Numbered from the stretch's first letter, positions 1-10,673 are shown. The stretch is 39,763 nt of DNA from Terriglobia bacterium (GCA_021325175.1 JAJPHS010000015.1:1-39763); one strand, 5' to 3'. Notes: generated by a model not told the origin, from the sequence alone. Translations and numbers: made by a program.

Positions 1-2330
1 AGGGTCAGGCGCACCCCAAGATTGCGCGCCATATCGAAGTACATGGAGTTTCCGTTGTCCTGCATGAAGAATTCGCCGTAGGCGACCCGCACCACGGTTT
101 TGGCGTCGGGCGAATAGGCCAGGCCTATGCGCGGCGCAATGTCATTCCAGCGTGTCTTATCGAGGGCGTCATTCTCCAAACCGTTGCTGCAAACCGCCGG
201 TGTCGACGTCCAGGTAAAGGGAATCGCGGGATATCTCGGGGGATTACCGGCGTAGGCGCTTTGGCAGGTGCCCTGGCGTATGAAGTAGGGTTCGATGCTG
301 GCCGGCGCGTTGGACCCGTCGATGATGGCGGGCTGGGCAATTTCAAAAAGATTGCCCAACTGATCCGTGAACGGCGGAGTCAATTCCCAGCGCACGCCCA
401 GGGTCAGCGTGAACTTGGGCGTGATTTTCCAGGTGTCGTCGGCGTAAACCGCGAAGTCATTGCGCTGGAAGTTCGCGACCGCGTCCTGGTAGGCCACCGT
501 CGACTGGTACAGATCCCCGAGCAGAAATTCGGCGAAGGCGTCGCCGGTCCCGGCCGGCTTGGCGGGGTTCTGGGTCGCGTTCGGCTGGAAGGTGAACTGG
601 CCGCGCAGAAATTGATTGCCCAGAGTGTCGAAGTTGTCGCGCTCATACTCAAAGCCGAACTTGAACGTGTGCTTACCGTGAATCCAGGAAAGATTGTCGA
701 CCGCTTGCGTGGTATTATCGGCGATCTGATAGGGATCGTCGCTGCCGTCCCCGATCTGATAAAAACCGTCGCCAGCGAAGGTCGCCAGGGGAATACCCCA
801 CTGCACCGGCGGGCCGGGAGCGATATTGGGAATGCCGATCGCCGCGACGGCGTTGTTGGTGAACGCGTCGGCTGTGGTGATCGCGTTGAAGATGCGGGTG
901 TGGCCGAATCGCGCTTCGTTCACGATATTGGGCGTGAGAATGCGGGTGTTGGAGCCGAGGTATTGCTCGCATCCGGTGGTGACCTTGGTTCCGGTAACGC
1001 CCAGACTGCCGCTCTTCTGCACCTCGCTGCACCAGCTATAGCGGCCGGCCCATTGCGACTTGGCGGATTCAACAAAATCCATGCGAATCACGAAGCCGTC
1101 GCGGTTGAACGGTGATGACACGTTGGTGGTGTAGTTGTTGGTGAGGCCGGGCAGTGTCGGGGTGGCGTAAGCGCCAGGGTAGTGCAGCAGCTTTTGCGAG
1201 GTGGGATCGAGCATGGTTGCCGGAATTTTGTTGTTGGGAAATGGCACGCCATTGGAGTTCGGCTCGTAGATCGTGACCGGATATGCACTGTAGTCGCCCT
1301 GCTGCATCTGCGCCGTTGGCAGAGAGTAGACGGCCTGCTGCGTCTGTCGCTGGTCCAGGACTTCGAAATTGGACATGAAAAACAGCTTGTTCCTGCCGTC
1401 GAACAGTTTCGGAATGCGCACCGGGCCGTCGATCTCATAGCCATAATCGTTCCAGTTGAAGGCCGCGGCCACCGGCTTGGACGACGTAAATTGGTAGGGC
1501 AGCGCGTTGTAATCGACATTGCGGTTGAATTCGAACAAAGACGCGTGATAGGAGTTCCCGCCGGACTTGGTGAGCACGTTGACTTGCGATGCCTCGTGCC
1601 CGAATTCGGCCGGATATACGCCGGTCTGGACCTTGAATTCCTGAATGGCGTCGATCGACGGCAGCACCACATACGTGTTGAAATCGAAGTCGGTGTTGTT
1701 TACGCCGTCCAGCGTATAGTAGTCGAAAAAGATGCGATTGCCGCCCGTGGAGATAGCCTGGGCGGCGCGGTCGCCGCCCTGCCGGGAACCGGCTTGTCCG
1801 GCCGAGGGCGACAGAGTGTTCACGTTCGAGCTCAAAGCCACCAGATTCAGGTATTCCCGGCCGTTAAGCGGCAACTCCGTGATGCTGCGGTTGCTGATGA
1901 CCGTTCCCACGGTTGCGTTCTCCGCCTGCAACAGAGTCGCCGAAGCGGCCACTTCCACCGACTGCGTGATCTGGCCGACCTCCAGCGTCAGATCCAGGCG
2001 CACCGATTGCTGCACCTGCACCTCGATATTATTGCTGGTGATCACTTTAAAGCCCTGATGCTCCGCCTTCACGTTATAGACGCCCGGCGGAACCGAGGGA
2101 AAAGTGTAGAATCCGTCGTCGGTAGTTACGGTGGCGCGCGTTGCGTTGGTGGCGGTGTTGGTGAGAGTCATGGCCGCGCCGGGAACCGCCGCACCGCTCT
2201 GATCGCTAACTCTTCCCGTAATTTCACCGAACGTTTGACCGTAAACGTTGCCTGCGGGCAAACTCAGCAGCAGCAAAAATCCGGCTTGAAAAATGAGGCT
2301 AGAACAGACAACGTGTCTGGACTCTTTCAT
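1..2330 (-). CDS. TonB-dependent receptor-like outer-membrane protein with N-terminal carboxypeptidase-regulatory domain (partial, C-terminus beyond window)
   Basis: The frame is open from the ATG at 2330 to the window edge, giving 776 residues with no stop; the rest of the barrel lies outside. A hydrophobic signal segment ends near VYGQ. It is followed by a carboxypeptidase-regulatory-like fold (about residues 33-115, starting GEITGRVSDQSGAAVPGA), a plug-like part with ITELPLNGREYLNL and LPSIDAIQEFKVQTG, and then aromatic, alternating strands typical of a barrel. This is the Oar/SusC-like architecture abundant in acidobacteria and presumed to import oligosaccharides or other large substrates; the substrate cannot be told. 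GGAGGT lies 5 bases before the ATG, so the start is secure. A perfect 7-bp inverted repeat sits just upstream (2350-2370). The second receptor at 28047-31322 has the same domain plan but clearly different sequence. Confidence 0.88.
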   Translation of the reverse strand, partial: MKESRHVVCSSLIFQAGFLLLLSLPAGNVYGQTFGEITGRVSDQSGAAVPGAAMTLTNTATNATRATVTTDDGFYTFPSVPPGVYNVKAEHQGFKVITSNNIEVQVQQSVRLDLTLEVGQITQSVEVAASATLLQAENATVGTVISNRSITELPLNGREYLNLVALSSNVNTLSPSAGQAGSRQGGDRAAQAISTGGNRIFFDYYTLDGVNNTDFDFNTYVVLPSIDAIQEFKVQTGVYPAEFGHEASQVNVLTKSGGNSYHASLFEFNRNVDYNALPYQFTSSKPVAAAFNWNDYGYEIDGPVRIPKLFDGRNKLFFMSNFEVLDQRQTQQAVYSLPTAQMQQGDYSAYPVTIYEPNSNGVPFPNNKIPATMLDPTSQKLLHYPGAYATPTLPGLTNNYTTNVSSPFNRDGFVIRMDFVESAKSQWAGRYSWCSEVQKSGSLGVTGTKVTTGCEQYLGSNTRILTPNIVNEARFGHTRIFNAITTADAFTNNAVAAIGIPNIAPGPPVQWGIPLATFAGDGFYQIGDGSDDPYQIADNTTQAVDNLSWIHGKHTFKFGFEYERDNFDTLGNQFLRGQFTFQPNATQNPAKPAGTGDAFAEFLLGDLYQSTVAYQDAVANFQRNDFAVYADDTWKITPKFTLTLGVRWELTPPFTDQLGNLFEIAQPAIIDGSNAPASIEPYFIRQGTCQSAYAGNPPRYPAIPFTWTSTPAVCSNGLENDALDKTRWNDIAPRIGLAYSPDAKTVVRVAYGEFFMQDNGNSMYFDMARNLGVRLT

Positions 2331-2349
2331 AGAGACCTCCTTAGCCAAT

Positions 2350-2370
2350 TTCGTCAACATCTGTGACGAA
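2350..2370. promoter_or_regulatory. perfect inverted repeat upstream of the TonB-type receptor
   Basis: TTCGTCA, a 7-base spacer and TGACGAA form a perfect 7-bp dyad, ending about 20 bases before the receptor start codon and just ahead of its Shine-Dalgarno sequence. It could be an operator or a leader hairpin near the ribosome site. No regulator gene lies next to it, so its role is inferred only from position. Confidence 0.35.
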
Positions 2371-2585
2371 GGCCGTCCCGAGGTTCCGTTTTAAATCCCG
2401 CTCGCGTTAATCCCCAACGTAGAGGTAGACTTCGTCCCCCGGGCAACCCGCCTCGCTCGCCCTCTGACATGGAGGTGCGTGGCAGAAAGCGTATCACGAG
2501 TTTTTAGCCAAAGCAAGCGAAAAATGATCGATTAAATCGTCAATTCGCGCGCCAAAGCGATCAATTCGGCGCTTCGCGCGGACGT

Positions 2586-2591
2586 TAAGAT
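2586..2591 (+). promoter_or_regulatory. -10-like element, predicted leaderless start of the DHS-family gene
   Basis: TAAGAT lies 7 bases before the ATG at 2599. No Shine-Dalgarno sequence is visible before this ATG or the upstream one at 2590, which overlaps the hexamer. The spacing matches ten other genes in this window and favours 2599. Confidence 0.45.
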
Positions 2592-2598
2592 GAATTCT

Positions 2599-3816
2599 AT
2601 GCCCCACGATCACCGCAGGCGCGTGCGCGTGCGCCGCGTCGATGAATGCGAATCGCTGGACGAATTGATCCGGCACTGCTTCCCGGCCTTCGGCGGCGCG
2701 TTCTTTCGCCGTATTTATGAGATCCTCGATCGGGCGATCGGCATGGGGTGCCCGCTCACGGTCGCCGTTTCCGGACCCGTCACCGTTTCCGGCCAGCATC
2801 AGGCCTGGCTGATTCCGCTGATTGAAACCGGCTGGGTCGCCTATCTTTCCACCACCGACGCGGTCTGCTATCACGATGGCCACCGCAGCCTCCCGGCACA
2901 TCGCGATCCGATTTACGAGGTGCCCATCTGGGGCGACGACGGCGCGCTGCGCCAGGAGCGCACCATTCGCGTCACCGACATGGCCTTCGACGAGGAGGTG
3001 CTGCTCGATCAGGACAAATTTCTGACGGAGGTTTTGTCGCGCCCGGAGTTCCAGCGCCCGATGACGGGAACCGAGCTGCGCTACCGGCTCGGCGGAATTT
3101 ACGCGGAGCAGGAACGGTCGCACAATATCGCGCACGGGCTGCTGGCGGCGTGTCATGCTCGCGCGATCCCGATTTTCGTCGGCGCGCCGTCCGATGGCAG
3201 CATATTTTTGAACTCGATGAAGCTGTGGGCCATGCGCGAAAGCGGGCTGATCGATTCCTATAAATTCGACCTGGATCTGCACGCGGAAGTGTTCGAGGCC
3301 TGCGCCTATCATCGCTGGGGACTGTTCGACCATCCGCCGCGCGCGCTGGCGGCGCTGATTCTGGGCGGTGGCGTTCCGAAAAATTTCAATTTGCAGCCCG
3401 AGCCCGCCCTGGGCCAGATCCTGGGGATTCCCAACGTTCGCGGCTACAACTTCGACGTGCAGATCGTTACCGCGCCGGTGACGGACGGGTCGCTGTCCTC
3501 GTGCCCGCCGGCGGAAGCCGTGACCTGGGGCAAAGTGGATAAGGACACCTATCAGCAGGCGACCGAGAGCATGCAGGCCGACTATTCGACCCTGATGCCG
3601 TTTCTGGTGAAGGCGCTGCTTGAAAATCGGGCTCGCTATGAGCGGCGGCTCGCCCAGGAAGGCGAAGCGCTGTTCGATCGCGAGCCGCAGGCCCGCGGAT
3701 ATTTACGCCCGCGAGAAGGATACCGGTTGTTTGAAATGCGCGAGGAGTTGTGCCGCCGGTTAAAGGAAGACGTCCGCGCCAATCGCGAATGGCTGATGAG
3801 CACCCTGACGATTTAG
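2599..3816 (+). CDS. deoxyhypusine synthase family protein (bacterial DHS-like)
   Basis: The 405-residue product has the marks of the NAD-dependent deoxyhypusine synthase fold: a glycine-rich [14 protein letters not shown] motif, a [11 protein letters not shown] stretch, and EAVTWGKV, which holds the lysine (about K312) equivalent to the DHS lysine that forms the aminobutyl intermediate. Eukaryotic and archaeal DHS modify eIF5A. Bacteria lack eIF5A, and bacterial homologues have been linked to polyamine chemistry such as homospermidine formation, so the activity here is open. The protein extends about 93 residues beyond the lysine, longer than usual for the family, with a charged helical tail. 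The start at 2599 is preferred over 2590 because TAAGAT lies 7 bases before it. The next gene, myo-inositol oxygenase, starts 29 bases after its stop. Confidence 0.85.
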   Translation: MPHDHRRRVRVRRVDECESLDELIRHCFPAFGGAFFRRIYEILDRAIGMGCPLTVAVSGPVTVSGQHQAWLIPLIETGWVAYLSTTDAVCYHDGHRSLPAHRDPIYEVPIWGDDGALRQERTIRVTDMAFDEEVLLDQDKFLTEVLSRPEFQRPMTGTELRYRLGGIYAEQERSHNIAHGLLAACHARAIPIFVGAPSDGSIFLNSMKLWAMRESGLIDSYKFDLDLHAEVFEACAYHRWGLFDHPPRALAALILGGGVPKNFNLQPEPALGQILGIPNVRGYNFDVQIVTAPVTDGSLSSCPPAEAVTWGKVDKDTYQQATESMQADYSTLMPFLVKALLENRARYERRLAQEGEALFDREPQARGYLRPREGYRLFEMREELCRRLKEDVRANREWLMSTLTI

Positions 3817-3832
3817 GCGCGGGAGCCGATGG

Positions 3833-3838
3833 TATTCT
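3833..3838 (+). promoter_or_regulatory. -10-like element before the myo-inositol oxygenase start
   Basis: TATTCT, preceded by TGG as in an extended -10, lies 7 bases before the ATG at 3846, in the short gap after the DHS-family gene. GAGG also lies 2 bases before the ATG, too close for a normal Shine-Dalgarno. The gene may have its own leaderless transcript as well as read-through. Confidence 0.4.
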
Positions 3839-3845
3839 TGAGGTC

Positions 3846-4679
3846 ATGGGCCCCCTACAAAATCCGGAACAGTGGGATGATTTCGTCAAACAGCGCTACG
3901 ATCCCAACCGCAAGAAAGAAGAGTTTCGCAATTACGAGAACACGACGCCCGGCGTCCGCGAATTTTACCGGCTCAATCACGCGCACCAGACCCATGAGTT
4001 TGCCAAGGCGAAGCGGGCCCAGTACGCATCGCTGAGCAAAACGAAAATGGGAATCTGGGAGGCGCTCGAATATCTGAACACGCTGGTCGATGACAGCGAT
4101 CCCGATACGGATTTAAGCCAGATCGAGCACAATCTGCAAACCGCCGAAGCGATCCGCCGCGACGGGCATCCGGACTGGTTTCAGCTCGCCGGATTGGTTC
4201 ACGATTTAGGCAAGGTTCTGTGGCTATGGGGAGAGCCGCAATGGGCCGTAGTCGGCGACACGTTCCCGACCGGCTGCGCGTACTCCGACAAAATCGTGTT
4301 TCACGAGTTTTTCGCCGCCAATCCGGATGCGGCAAAGCCGGAGTTTCAGACCAGGCTCGGCATCTATGAAGAAAACGCCGGGCTGGATCAGGTGACCATG
4401 TCGTGGGGCCACGACGAGTATTTTTACCACGTATCGAAGAATTATTTACCGGAGCCGGCGCAGTACATGATCCGCTACCATTCGTTTTATCCGGCGCATC
4501 GCGAAGGCGCCTATGATTACCTGATGAGCGATCGCGACCGGGAGATGTTCCAGTGGGTGAAGGCGTTCAATCCCTACGACCTGTATTCGAAAAGCGAGCG
4601 AAAGCCGGATCCAGTGGAGCTGCGGCCGTATTATCAGAAGATCATCGATAAATATTTTCCGCGCCAGGTCGAGTTTTAA
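3846..4679 (+). CDS. myo-inositol oxygenase (inositol to D-glucuronate)
   Basis: The 277-residue product closely resembles animal and plant myo-inositol oxygenase (human enzyme 285 aa), a non-haem di-iron enzyme that cleaves myo-inositol to glucuronate with O2. The iron ligands are all visible in order: the His of [10 protein letters not shown], His-Asp in GLVHDLGK, His in SWGHDEY, His in RYHSFYP and Asp in FNPYDLYSK. Other family stretches are [21 protein letters not shown] and [12 protein letters not shown]. The frame stays open upstream with an ATG at 3789 inside the previous gene, but conservation begins after 3846 and the -10-like spacing favours 3846. No uronate-pathway gene is adjacent; the neighbour is a DHS-family enzyme. 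The stop is 1 base from the stop of the convergent gene at 4681. Confidence 0.93.
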   Translation: MGPLQNPEQWDDFVKQRYDPNRKKEEFRNYENTTPGVREFYRLNHAHQTHEFAKAKRAQYASLSKTKMGIWEALEYLNTLVDDSDPDTDLSQIEHNLQTAEAIRRDGHPDWFQLAGLVHDLGKVLWLWGEPQWAVVGDTFPTGCAYSDKIVFHEFFAANPDAAKPEFQTRLGIYEENAGLDQVTMSWGHDEYFYHVSKNYLPEPAQYMIRYHSFYPAHREGAYDYLMSDRDREMFQWVKAFNPYDLYSKSERKPDPVELRPYYQKIIDKYFPRQVEF

Positions 4680-4680
4680 A

Positions 4681-5610
4681 TCAATTCTGCTTTTTGGCGG
4701 GCGGCAGCACGATTTCGCGCGGGCCGTCATCTAAACCGAAGATGCGGATCACTTGCGGGCCTTGCGGCGGGGGCTCTTCCGTCTTCTTTGTTTCAATGGC
4801 GGCCGGTTGCGGAGCCGCTGGCGGTTTCAGCGCGGCAGCGAGCTGATCGCTGGTCACCTCCAGCGTGAGCAGAACGCTCGCGGCATCAGCTTTCACTTCG
4901 GTGGCGCGCGCGATCGCGGGCCAGGACGGGATCATCCGGCGAAGATTTTCGGCGACGGCGGCGGAGCGTTCGGGCGAGCCGGCATCAAGCGATGCGCCCA
5001 TCTGCAAACCGCCTCGCAGCGAAACTCCGCCATCGAATCCGCCGGCTTCGATTTCGAGCGGAACGAACTGGCTGGCGAGCTCATCGGGAAGCTGCGAGGC
5101 GACCACCCACAGATCGTAGTCGGGCGCCAGGCGAGCGGCCCGGGCAAGAAGCGGCGAATAGCGGCGGCCGGTTTCGGCGAGACTGCGATCGATGGCGCGC
5201 TCCAGAGTTTTTTTGGAGCCCAGAAGAAGAACCTGTTCGGTAAGCTGGGCGAGGCTGAGCGTATCGCCGCCCGGCGCAAGGAACATCTCGATTCCGCGAT
5301 AATTCCCCGGCTTTAATCCCTTGGCGAGCGCTTGTTTGCGCAATGCCTCCACCGGAAAAGATCCGGAGAGAATCGCTAGCATCGAAGGCGAAGAAAGCAG
5401 AATCTGCCGGCTTTCGAACAGCAGCGGCACACCGGGAAAATCGGCGAGCGCGGCGCAAACGGCGGGCGCGAACGGCGAATCGCGCAGTGTTTCCCAATGG
5501 ATGCCGACCAGCGCGGTGGCTTCGGGTTCGGCGTAGGTCCACCAGCTTGGATGCGATTCGGCGTGCAGAAGCGCGGCTGCCAATATTAATGTAACGATAC
5601 GCACACCCAA
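4681..5610 (-). CDS. exported protein of unknown function
   Basis: The product of about 309 residues begins with a signal peptide (VRIVTLILAAALLHAES) and continues as a soluble mixed alpha/beta protein. It has phrases such as EATALVGIHWETLRDSPFA and LLLGSKKTLERAIDRSLAE, and a proline-rich linker (PPAAPQPAAIETKKTEEPPPQGP) before a short charged tail. I recognise no catalytic motif. The pattern 'value of the protein-encoded quantity, then a loop of a few hundred residues' resembles uncharacterised acidobacterial exported proteins, but that is impression only. The start is uncertain: a stop lies immediately upstream, so translation must begin at TTG 5610 or GTG 5604; neither has a clear Shine-Dalgarno. 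It is convergent with myo-inositol oxygenase and divergent from the sigma factor. Confidence 0.7.
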   Translation of the reverse strand: MGVRIVTLILAAALLHAESHPSWWTYAEPEATALVGIHWETLRDSPFAPAVCAALADFPGVPLLFESRQILLSSPSMLAILSGSFPVEALRKQALAKGLKPGNYRGIEMFLAPGGDTLSLAQLTEQVLLLGSKKTLERAIDRSLAETGRRYSPLLARAARLAPDYDLWVVASQLPDELASQFVPLEIEAGGFDGGVSLRGGLQMGASLDAGSPERSAAVAENLRRMIPSWPAIARATEVKADAASVLLTLEVTSDQLAAALKPPAAPQPAAIETKKTEEPPPQGPQVIRIFGLDDGPREIVLPPAKKQN

Positions 5611-5742
5611 TCATCGGAAGATTTCTTCGATACGCATAGTGCTCCCGAATTTTTTACCGGAGCAGCGCCCCGTCGATTCAGGTAAAACGTTGATATGGCG
5701 ATGTGACGCGCTGGCACGGTGATTGCAACCGTTAACGGCGCC

Positions 5743-6201
5743 ATGGAACGGAACGACTACGCGGAAGCATTTGAGACGGGATACAGCGCTACCCGCCGCT
5801 TTCTTCTGGCGCATGGAGCGCCGCTGGACGACGCCGAAGAAATTGCGCAGGCGGCCTGGGTGCGCGGCTGGGAGTGCAGGGATCAGTTGCGGGATCCGGG
5901 GATGGTCGGGTTTTGGGTGAACTCGATCGCGCGGAATTTATACCGGGCCAGATTCCGCGGCCCGATGGCGACGCCGATCGACAACGTGAACGCGTCGTAT
6001 TCAATGGATCTGGAATCGCTCGAGCTGCGGCGCCTGCTCGAGCGCTGCGGCGGGCGCGACCGCACGCTGCTGGAGCGGAATTTGGAAGGATATTCGGCGG
6101 AAGAAATCGCGCGCGAAGCGGGAATCACGTCCACCGGAATTCGGGTAAGATTATTGCGGATCCGCAATATGCTGAAGGAGCAACTTGCACCCGCGGCATG
6201 A
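5743..6201 (+). CDS. ECF-like RNA polymerase sigma factor
   Basis: The 152-residue protein has a sigma-70 region 2 (DDAEEIAQAAWVRGWE, then VGFWVNSIARNLYRARFR) and a region 4 helix-turn-helix (LLERNLEGYSAEEIAREAGI, then IRVRLLRIRNMLKEQL). The length fits a minimal ECF sigma factor, with no C-terminal extension. ATG 5743 is chosen over GTG 5719; neither has a Shine-Dalgarno. The last base pairs overlap the next gene (ATGA), so the outer-membrane barrel downstream is probably translated together with it. No anti-sigma factor is visible beside it. The barrel may be a target or part of a cell-surface signalling chain; this is inference. Confidence 0.82.
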   Translation: MERNDYAEAFETGYSATRRFLLAHGAPLDDAEEIAQAAWVRGWECRDQLRDPGMVGFWVNSIARNLYRARFRGPMATPIDNVNASYSMDLESLELRRLLERCGGRDRTLLERNLEGYSAEEIAREAGITSTGIRVRLLRIRNMLKEQLAPAA

Positions 6202-6824
6202 AATTCTGGTTATTGCCCACGCTGGCGTGCGCCGTATTCGCGCAGGATCGATATGAGATCGGCGCCGATATCGGCTATGGCTGGTATCGCGACGGGACGA
6301 TCTACGGCGCGGGCGTGAGCGCGCAAGCCGGGATTCGCAACCGGTTCGCGGCCGGCATCGATCTGGGCTGGGAATTTTCCGATTACGTCTCGGCGCAGTT
6401 TTCCTATCTTTATCACGACGGCCATCCTTTCTTGCAGACGCCTTCGACGAAGGTTGATATTCAGGGAAATTCGGACGCTTTGACCATCGAGGGGTTATTT
6501 CACTTTGCGCGGCGCGGCCGGCGGCTGCGTCCGTTTGTCGCCGGCGGCGCGGGCGCCAAGGAGTACGTGATTGCCGGGCCGGAGCCGTTCCCGCAGCCGC
6601 TTCCGCAGATCGCGTCGCTAACGGAGAACGACGTTTGGAAGGTCGTCTATAGCGTGGGTGGAGGAGTAACGTACCTGTTGCGTCCGCATCTGCTGCTGCG
6701 TGGCGAATTTCGCGATTATCTGACGACTTTCGACCGGCAGGAGATCGTCCCGGCGCCGCACAACACGGCGCGCGGGATTTTCGAGCAATTTACTCCACTT
6801 TTCGGCGTAAGCTACACATTCTAA
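6198..6824 (+). CDS. small outer-membrane beta-barrel protein
   Basis: The 208-residue product has a short signal peptide (MKFWLLPTLACAVFAQ) followed by amphipathic strands such as YEIGADIGYGWYRDG, FAAGIDLGWEFSDYVSAQFSY and LLLRGEFRDYLTTF. It ends in FGVSYTF with a C-terminal phenylalanine, as expected for proteins inserted by the BAM machinery. The size fits an 8-stranded OmpA/OmpX-like barrel. Its ATG overlaps the TGA of the sigma factor gene, indicating coupled translation. Ligand and role are unknown. Confidence 0.8.
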   Translation: MKFWLLPTLACAVFAQDRYEIGADIGYGWYRDGTIYGAGVSAQAGIRNRFAAGIDLGWEFSDYVSAQFSYLYHDGHPFLQTPSTKVDIQGNSDALTIEGLFHFARRGRRLRPFVAGGAGAKEYVIAGPEPFPQPLPQIASLTENDVWKVVYSVGGGVTYLLRPHLLLRGEFRDYLTTFDRQEIVPAPHNTARGIFEQFTPLFGVSYTF

Positions 6825-6889
6825 CTTGAAGGGCGCTCGCTCCCGTCTGTTCCCCATCGACAGCCGGCTGGCGGCCACGCCGTAACGGC

Positions 6890-8167
6890 TCAATGGCGCA
6901 TCGCGGTGATGAGGCGGGCGCCGCGTTCGAAGGAAAGATACTGAAATCCCCAGCGGATGAAAACGATGAGCCGGTTGCGAAATTCCACCAGATACATCAG
7001 GTGGATGAAAAGCCAGAGCAGCCAGGCGAGAAATCCGTGAAAGCGCCAGCGGCCGATTTCCATTACGGCGGCGCCGCGCCCGATCACGGCCAGGCTGCCT
7101 TTGTCGAGATAATGAAACGGCGGCGTGGGACGGCCGGCCCAGCGGCGGATCAGCGTCCGGGCGGCATAGCGGCCCATCTGCATGGCCGCGGGCGCGACGC
7201 CGGGCACTTCGCGGCCGTTCGATTCGACATGGGCCAGATCGCCGATAACGAAGATTTCAGGATGCCCCGGGATGGTGAGATCCGGAGCGGCGATGACGCG
7301 CCCCTGCCGGTCGAGCGTGGCGCCGGCGCGCTGCTCTAGCACTTTGGCGAAATCGGAGGTGGTGACGCCGGCGGCCCAAAGCACGGTTTTGCTTTCGATG
7401 CGCTCGCCGGTGGATAGCGTCACTCCTTCCTGGTCGATTCCGGTGACGCGCACGCTGGTGCGCGGGAGCACGCCGAGCCTGATCAACGCTCGTTCGGCGG
7501 CAATGGAGGTTTCCTTGGAATAGGTGGGCAGCACGTGAGGCGAACCTTCCAGCAGCAGAATCCGGGATTCCTCGGGGCGGATGGTCCGGAAGTCGTGGCG
7601 CAGCGTTTCGCGCGCAATCTCGGCCAGGGCGCCGGCCAGCTCGACGCCGGTGGGGCCGGCCCCGACGATGACAAAGGTGAGCCAGGTCCGCCGCCGCGCC
7701 GGATCGGGCTCGCGCTCGGCCGCTTCGAAGGCGTAGAGAATTTTGTGGCGCATCGCGGTCGCGTCCTCGACGGATTTCAAGGCGGGCGCGAATTTAGGCC
7801 ACTCCGAATTGCCGAAGTAAGAATTTTGTGCACCGGTGGCGACAATCAGGGCGTCGTAGGGGAGCTGCAATTCGCCGGGTGCATCGGTCTCCTCGCCGTA
7901 GCGCATGGTGACCGTGCGGGCTTGCGCGTCCAGATCGACGGCTCGGCCAAGCAGCACTTTCGCGTTTTTTTGCTTGCTTAAAATCGAGCGCAGCGGCTCG
8001 GCGATTTCTCCCGGGGCAAGCGATCCGGTGGCCACCTGATAAAGCAGGGGCTGGAACAGGTGAAAATTCCGGAAGTCGACAAGGGTGACTTCGGCATCGG
8101 CACCGCGCAGGGCCTGGGCGGCAAGCAATCCGCCGAATCCGCCGCCGAGGATCACTACCTTTTGCAT
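6890..8167 (-). CDS. ndh: NAD(P)/FAD-dependent oxidoreductase, type II NADH dehydrogenase
   Basis: The 425-residue protein begins MQKVVILGGGFGGLLAAQAL, an FAD-binding Rossmann motif, followed by FHLFQPLLYQVATGSL, which is typical of NDH-2. A second Rossmann motif, FVIVGAGPTGVELAGALAEI (about 165-184), binds NADH. ILWAAGV-type and FVIGDLAHV segments complete the flavoprotein core. The C-terminus has a hydrophobic amphipathic segment (FLAWLLWLFIHLMYLVEF) that would attach it to the inner face of the membrane. The family moves electrons from NADH to quinone without pumping protons. No Shine-Dalgarno is clear at the ATG, but the FAD motif leaves no room for a later start. The next gene upstream on this strand is acs, 160 bases away; that gap shows no gene. 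Confidence 0.9.
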   Translation of the reverse strand: MQKVVILGGGFGGLLAAQALRGADAEVTLVDFRNFHLFQPLLYQVATGSLAPGEIAEPLRSILSKQKNAKVLLGRAVDLDAQARTVTMRYGEETDAPGELQLPYDALIVATGAQNSYFGNSEWPKFAPALKSVEDATAMRHKILYAFEAAEREPDPARRRTWLTFVIVGAGPTGVELAGALAEIARETLRHDFRTIRPEESRILLLEGSPHVLPTYSKETSIAAERALIRLGVLPRTSVRVTGIDQEGVTLSTGERIESKTVLWAAGVTTSDFAKVLEQRAGATLDRQGRVIAAPDLTIPGHPEIFVIGDLAHVESNGREVPGVAPAAMQMGRYAARTLIRRWAGRPTPPFHYLDKGSLAVIGRGAAVMEIGRWRFHGFLAWLLWLFIHLMYLVEFRNRLIVFIRWGFQYLSFERGARLITAMRH

Positions 8168-8327
8168 GATGTTTAGATGCCAGACGATGGCCCGCCGGAT
8201 CAGGCGTCGCGCCCGGCGAGAATATCCGGCGAATTCAGGCCGCGCAAGAGAGGGAAGCGCACCCGTTGCAGGAACCAGCTCAGGCGAGAAACAGCGAGTA
8301 AGAGCATTTCGCGGCGCCGATTTACCG

Positions 8328-10256
<1,929 letters not shown>

Positions 10257-10264
10257 CGAAACGG

Positions 10265-10270
10265 ATTTTA
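10265..10270 (-). promoter_or_regulatory. -10-like element, predicted leaderless start of acs
   Basis: On the minus strand TAAAAT is followed by 8 bases and the acs ATG. No good -35 hexamer is seen 17 bases upstream, and no Shine-Dalgarno is present. Confidence 0.5.
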
Positions 10271-10286
10271 TCAGTTACGACGAGGG

Positions 10287-10664
10287 CTATTGCGGATGAG
10301 ACGTGTACTGCGGCTGCGGCGGCTTCAATTTGACCTCGATGGTCTTCTCATCCTGCTGGATGTCGAAGGTCTGGCCGAAGGTCTGATAATTTTTGTCGAT
10401 GACCTGGATGAGGATTTTCCCTTGCGGGATGGGCGGCACTTTGACTTTGCCGTCGGGTCCGGTCTTCAGGTCCCATTCCTCGCGGATTTTTGCGCCGAAT
10501 TTAATTTTGGATCGGCCTTCGATGAACTTGACGATGACGCTTGCGCTCTCAAGCGGTTTGCCGCTTTCATTGGTGACCACGACTTCGAGATTGGTCATTT
10601 TGGGATTCGGCGCCGGCCCCGCGATCATCAGCGCTGGAATCAGCAGAAAAATTACGTACCGCAT
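10287..10664 (-). CDS. small exported protein with carboxypeptidase-regulatory-like (Ig-fold) domain
   Basis: The 125-residue product has a signal peptide (MRYVIFLLIPALMIAGPAP) and a single beta-sandwich of about 90 residues with the pattern LEVVVTNESGKPLESASVIVKF and GKVKVPPIPQGKILIQVI, as in carboxypeptidase-regulatory-like or peptidase-associated domains. No catalytic residues or anchors are seen. It starts 9 bases after the isocitrate dehydrogenase stop, with GAGG 5 bases before its ATG, so it is probably co-transcribed with that gene. A hexamer GATAAT also lies 8 bases before the ATG. Its function is unknown. Confidence 0.75.
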   Translation of the reverse strand: MRYVIFLLIPALMIAGPAPNPKMTNLEVVVTNESGKPLESASVIVKFIEGRSKIKFGAKIREEWDLKTGPDGKVKVPPIPQGKILIQVIDKNYQTFGQTFDIQQDEKTIEVKLKPPQPQYTSHPQ

Positions 10665-10673
10665 TTGCCTCGA

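Noticed and set aside
261..1115. Long plus-strand frame opposite the TonB-type receptor
   Set aside because: It mirrors the coding strand, is Gly/Arg/Val-rich without family motifs, and the minus frame holds signal peptide, plug and barrel motifs.
6825..6889. Possible terminator between the barrel gene and ndh
   Set aside because: AGCCG and CGGCT can pair around a long loop, but there is no T run and the stem is weak.
8168..8327. Gap between ndh and acs
   Set aside because: No hairpin with a T-tract, no gene and no convincing promoter could be seen.
10652..10672. GATAAT 8 bases before the small exported gene as a leaderless promoter
   Set aside because: The first base departs from T, and a GAGG ribosome site with good spacing is present, so it was not counted among the leaderless starts.
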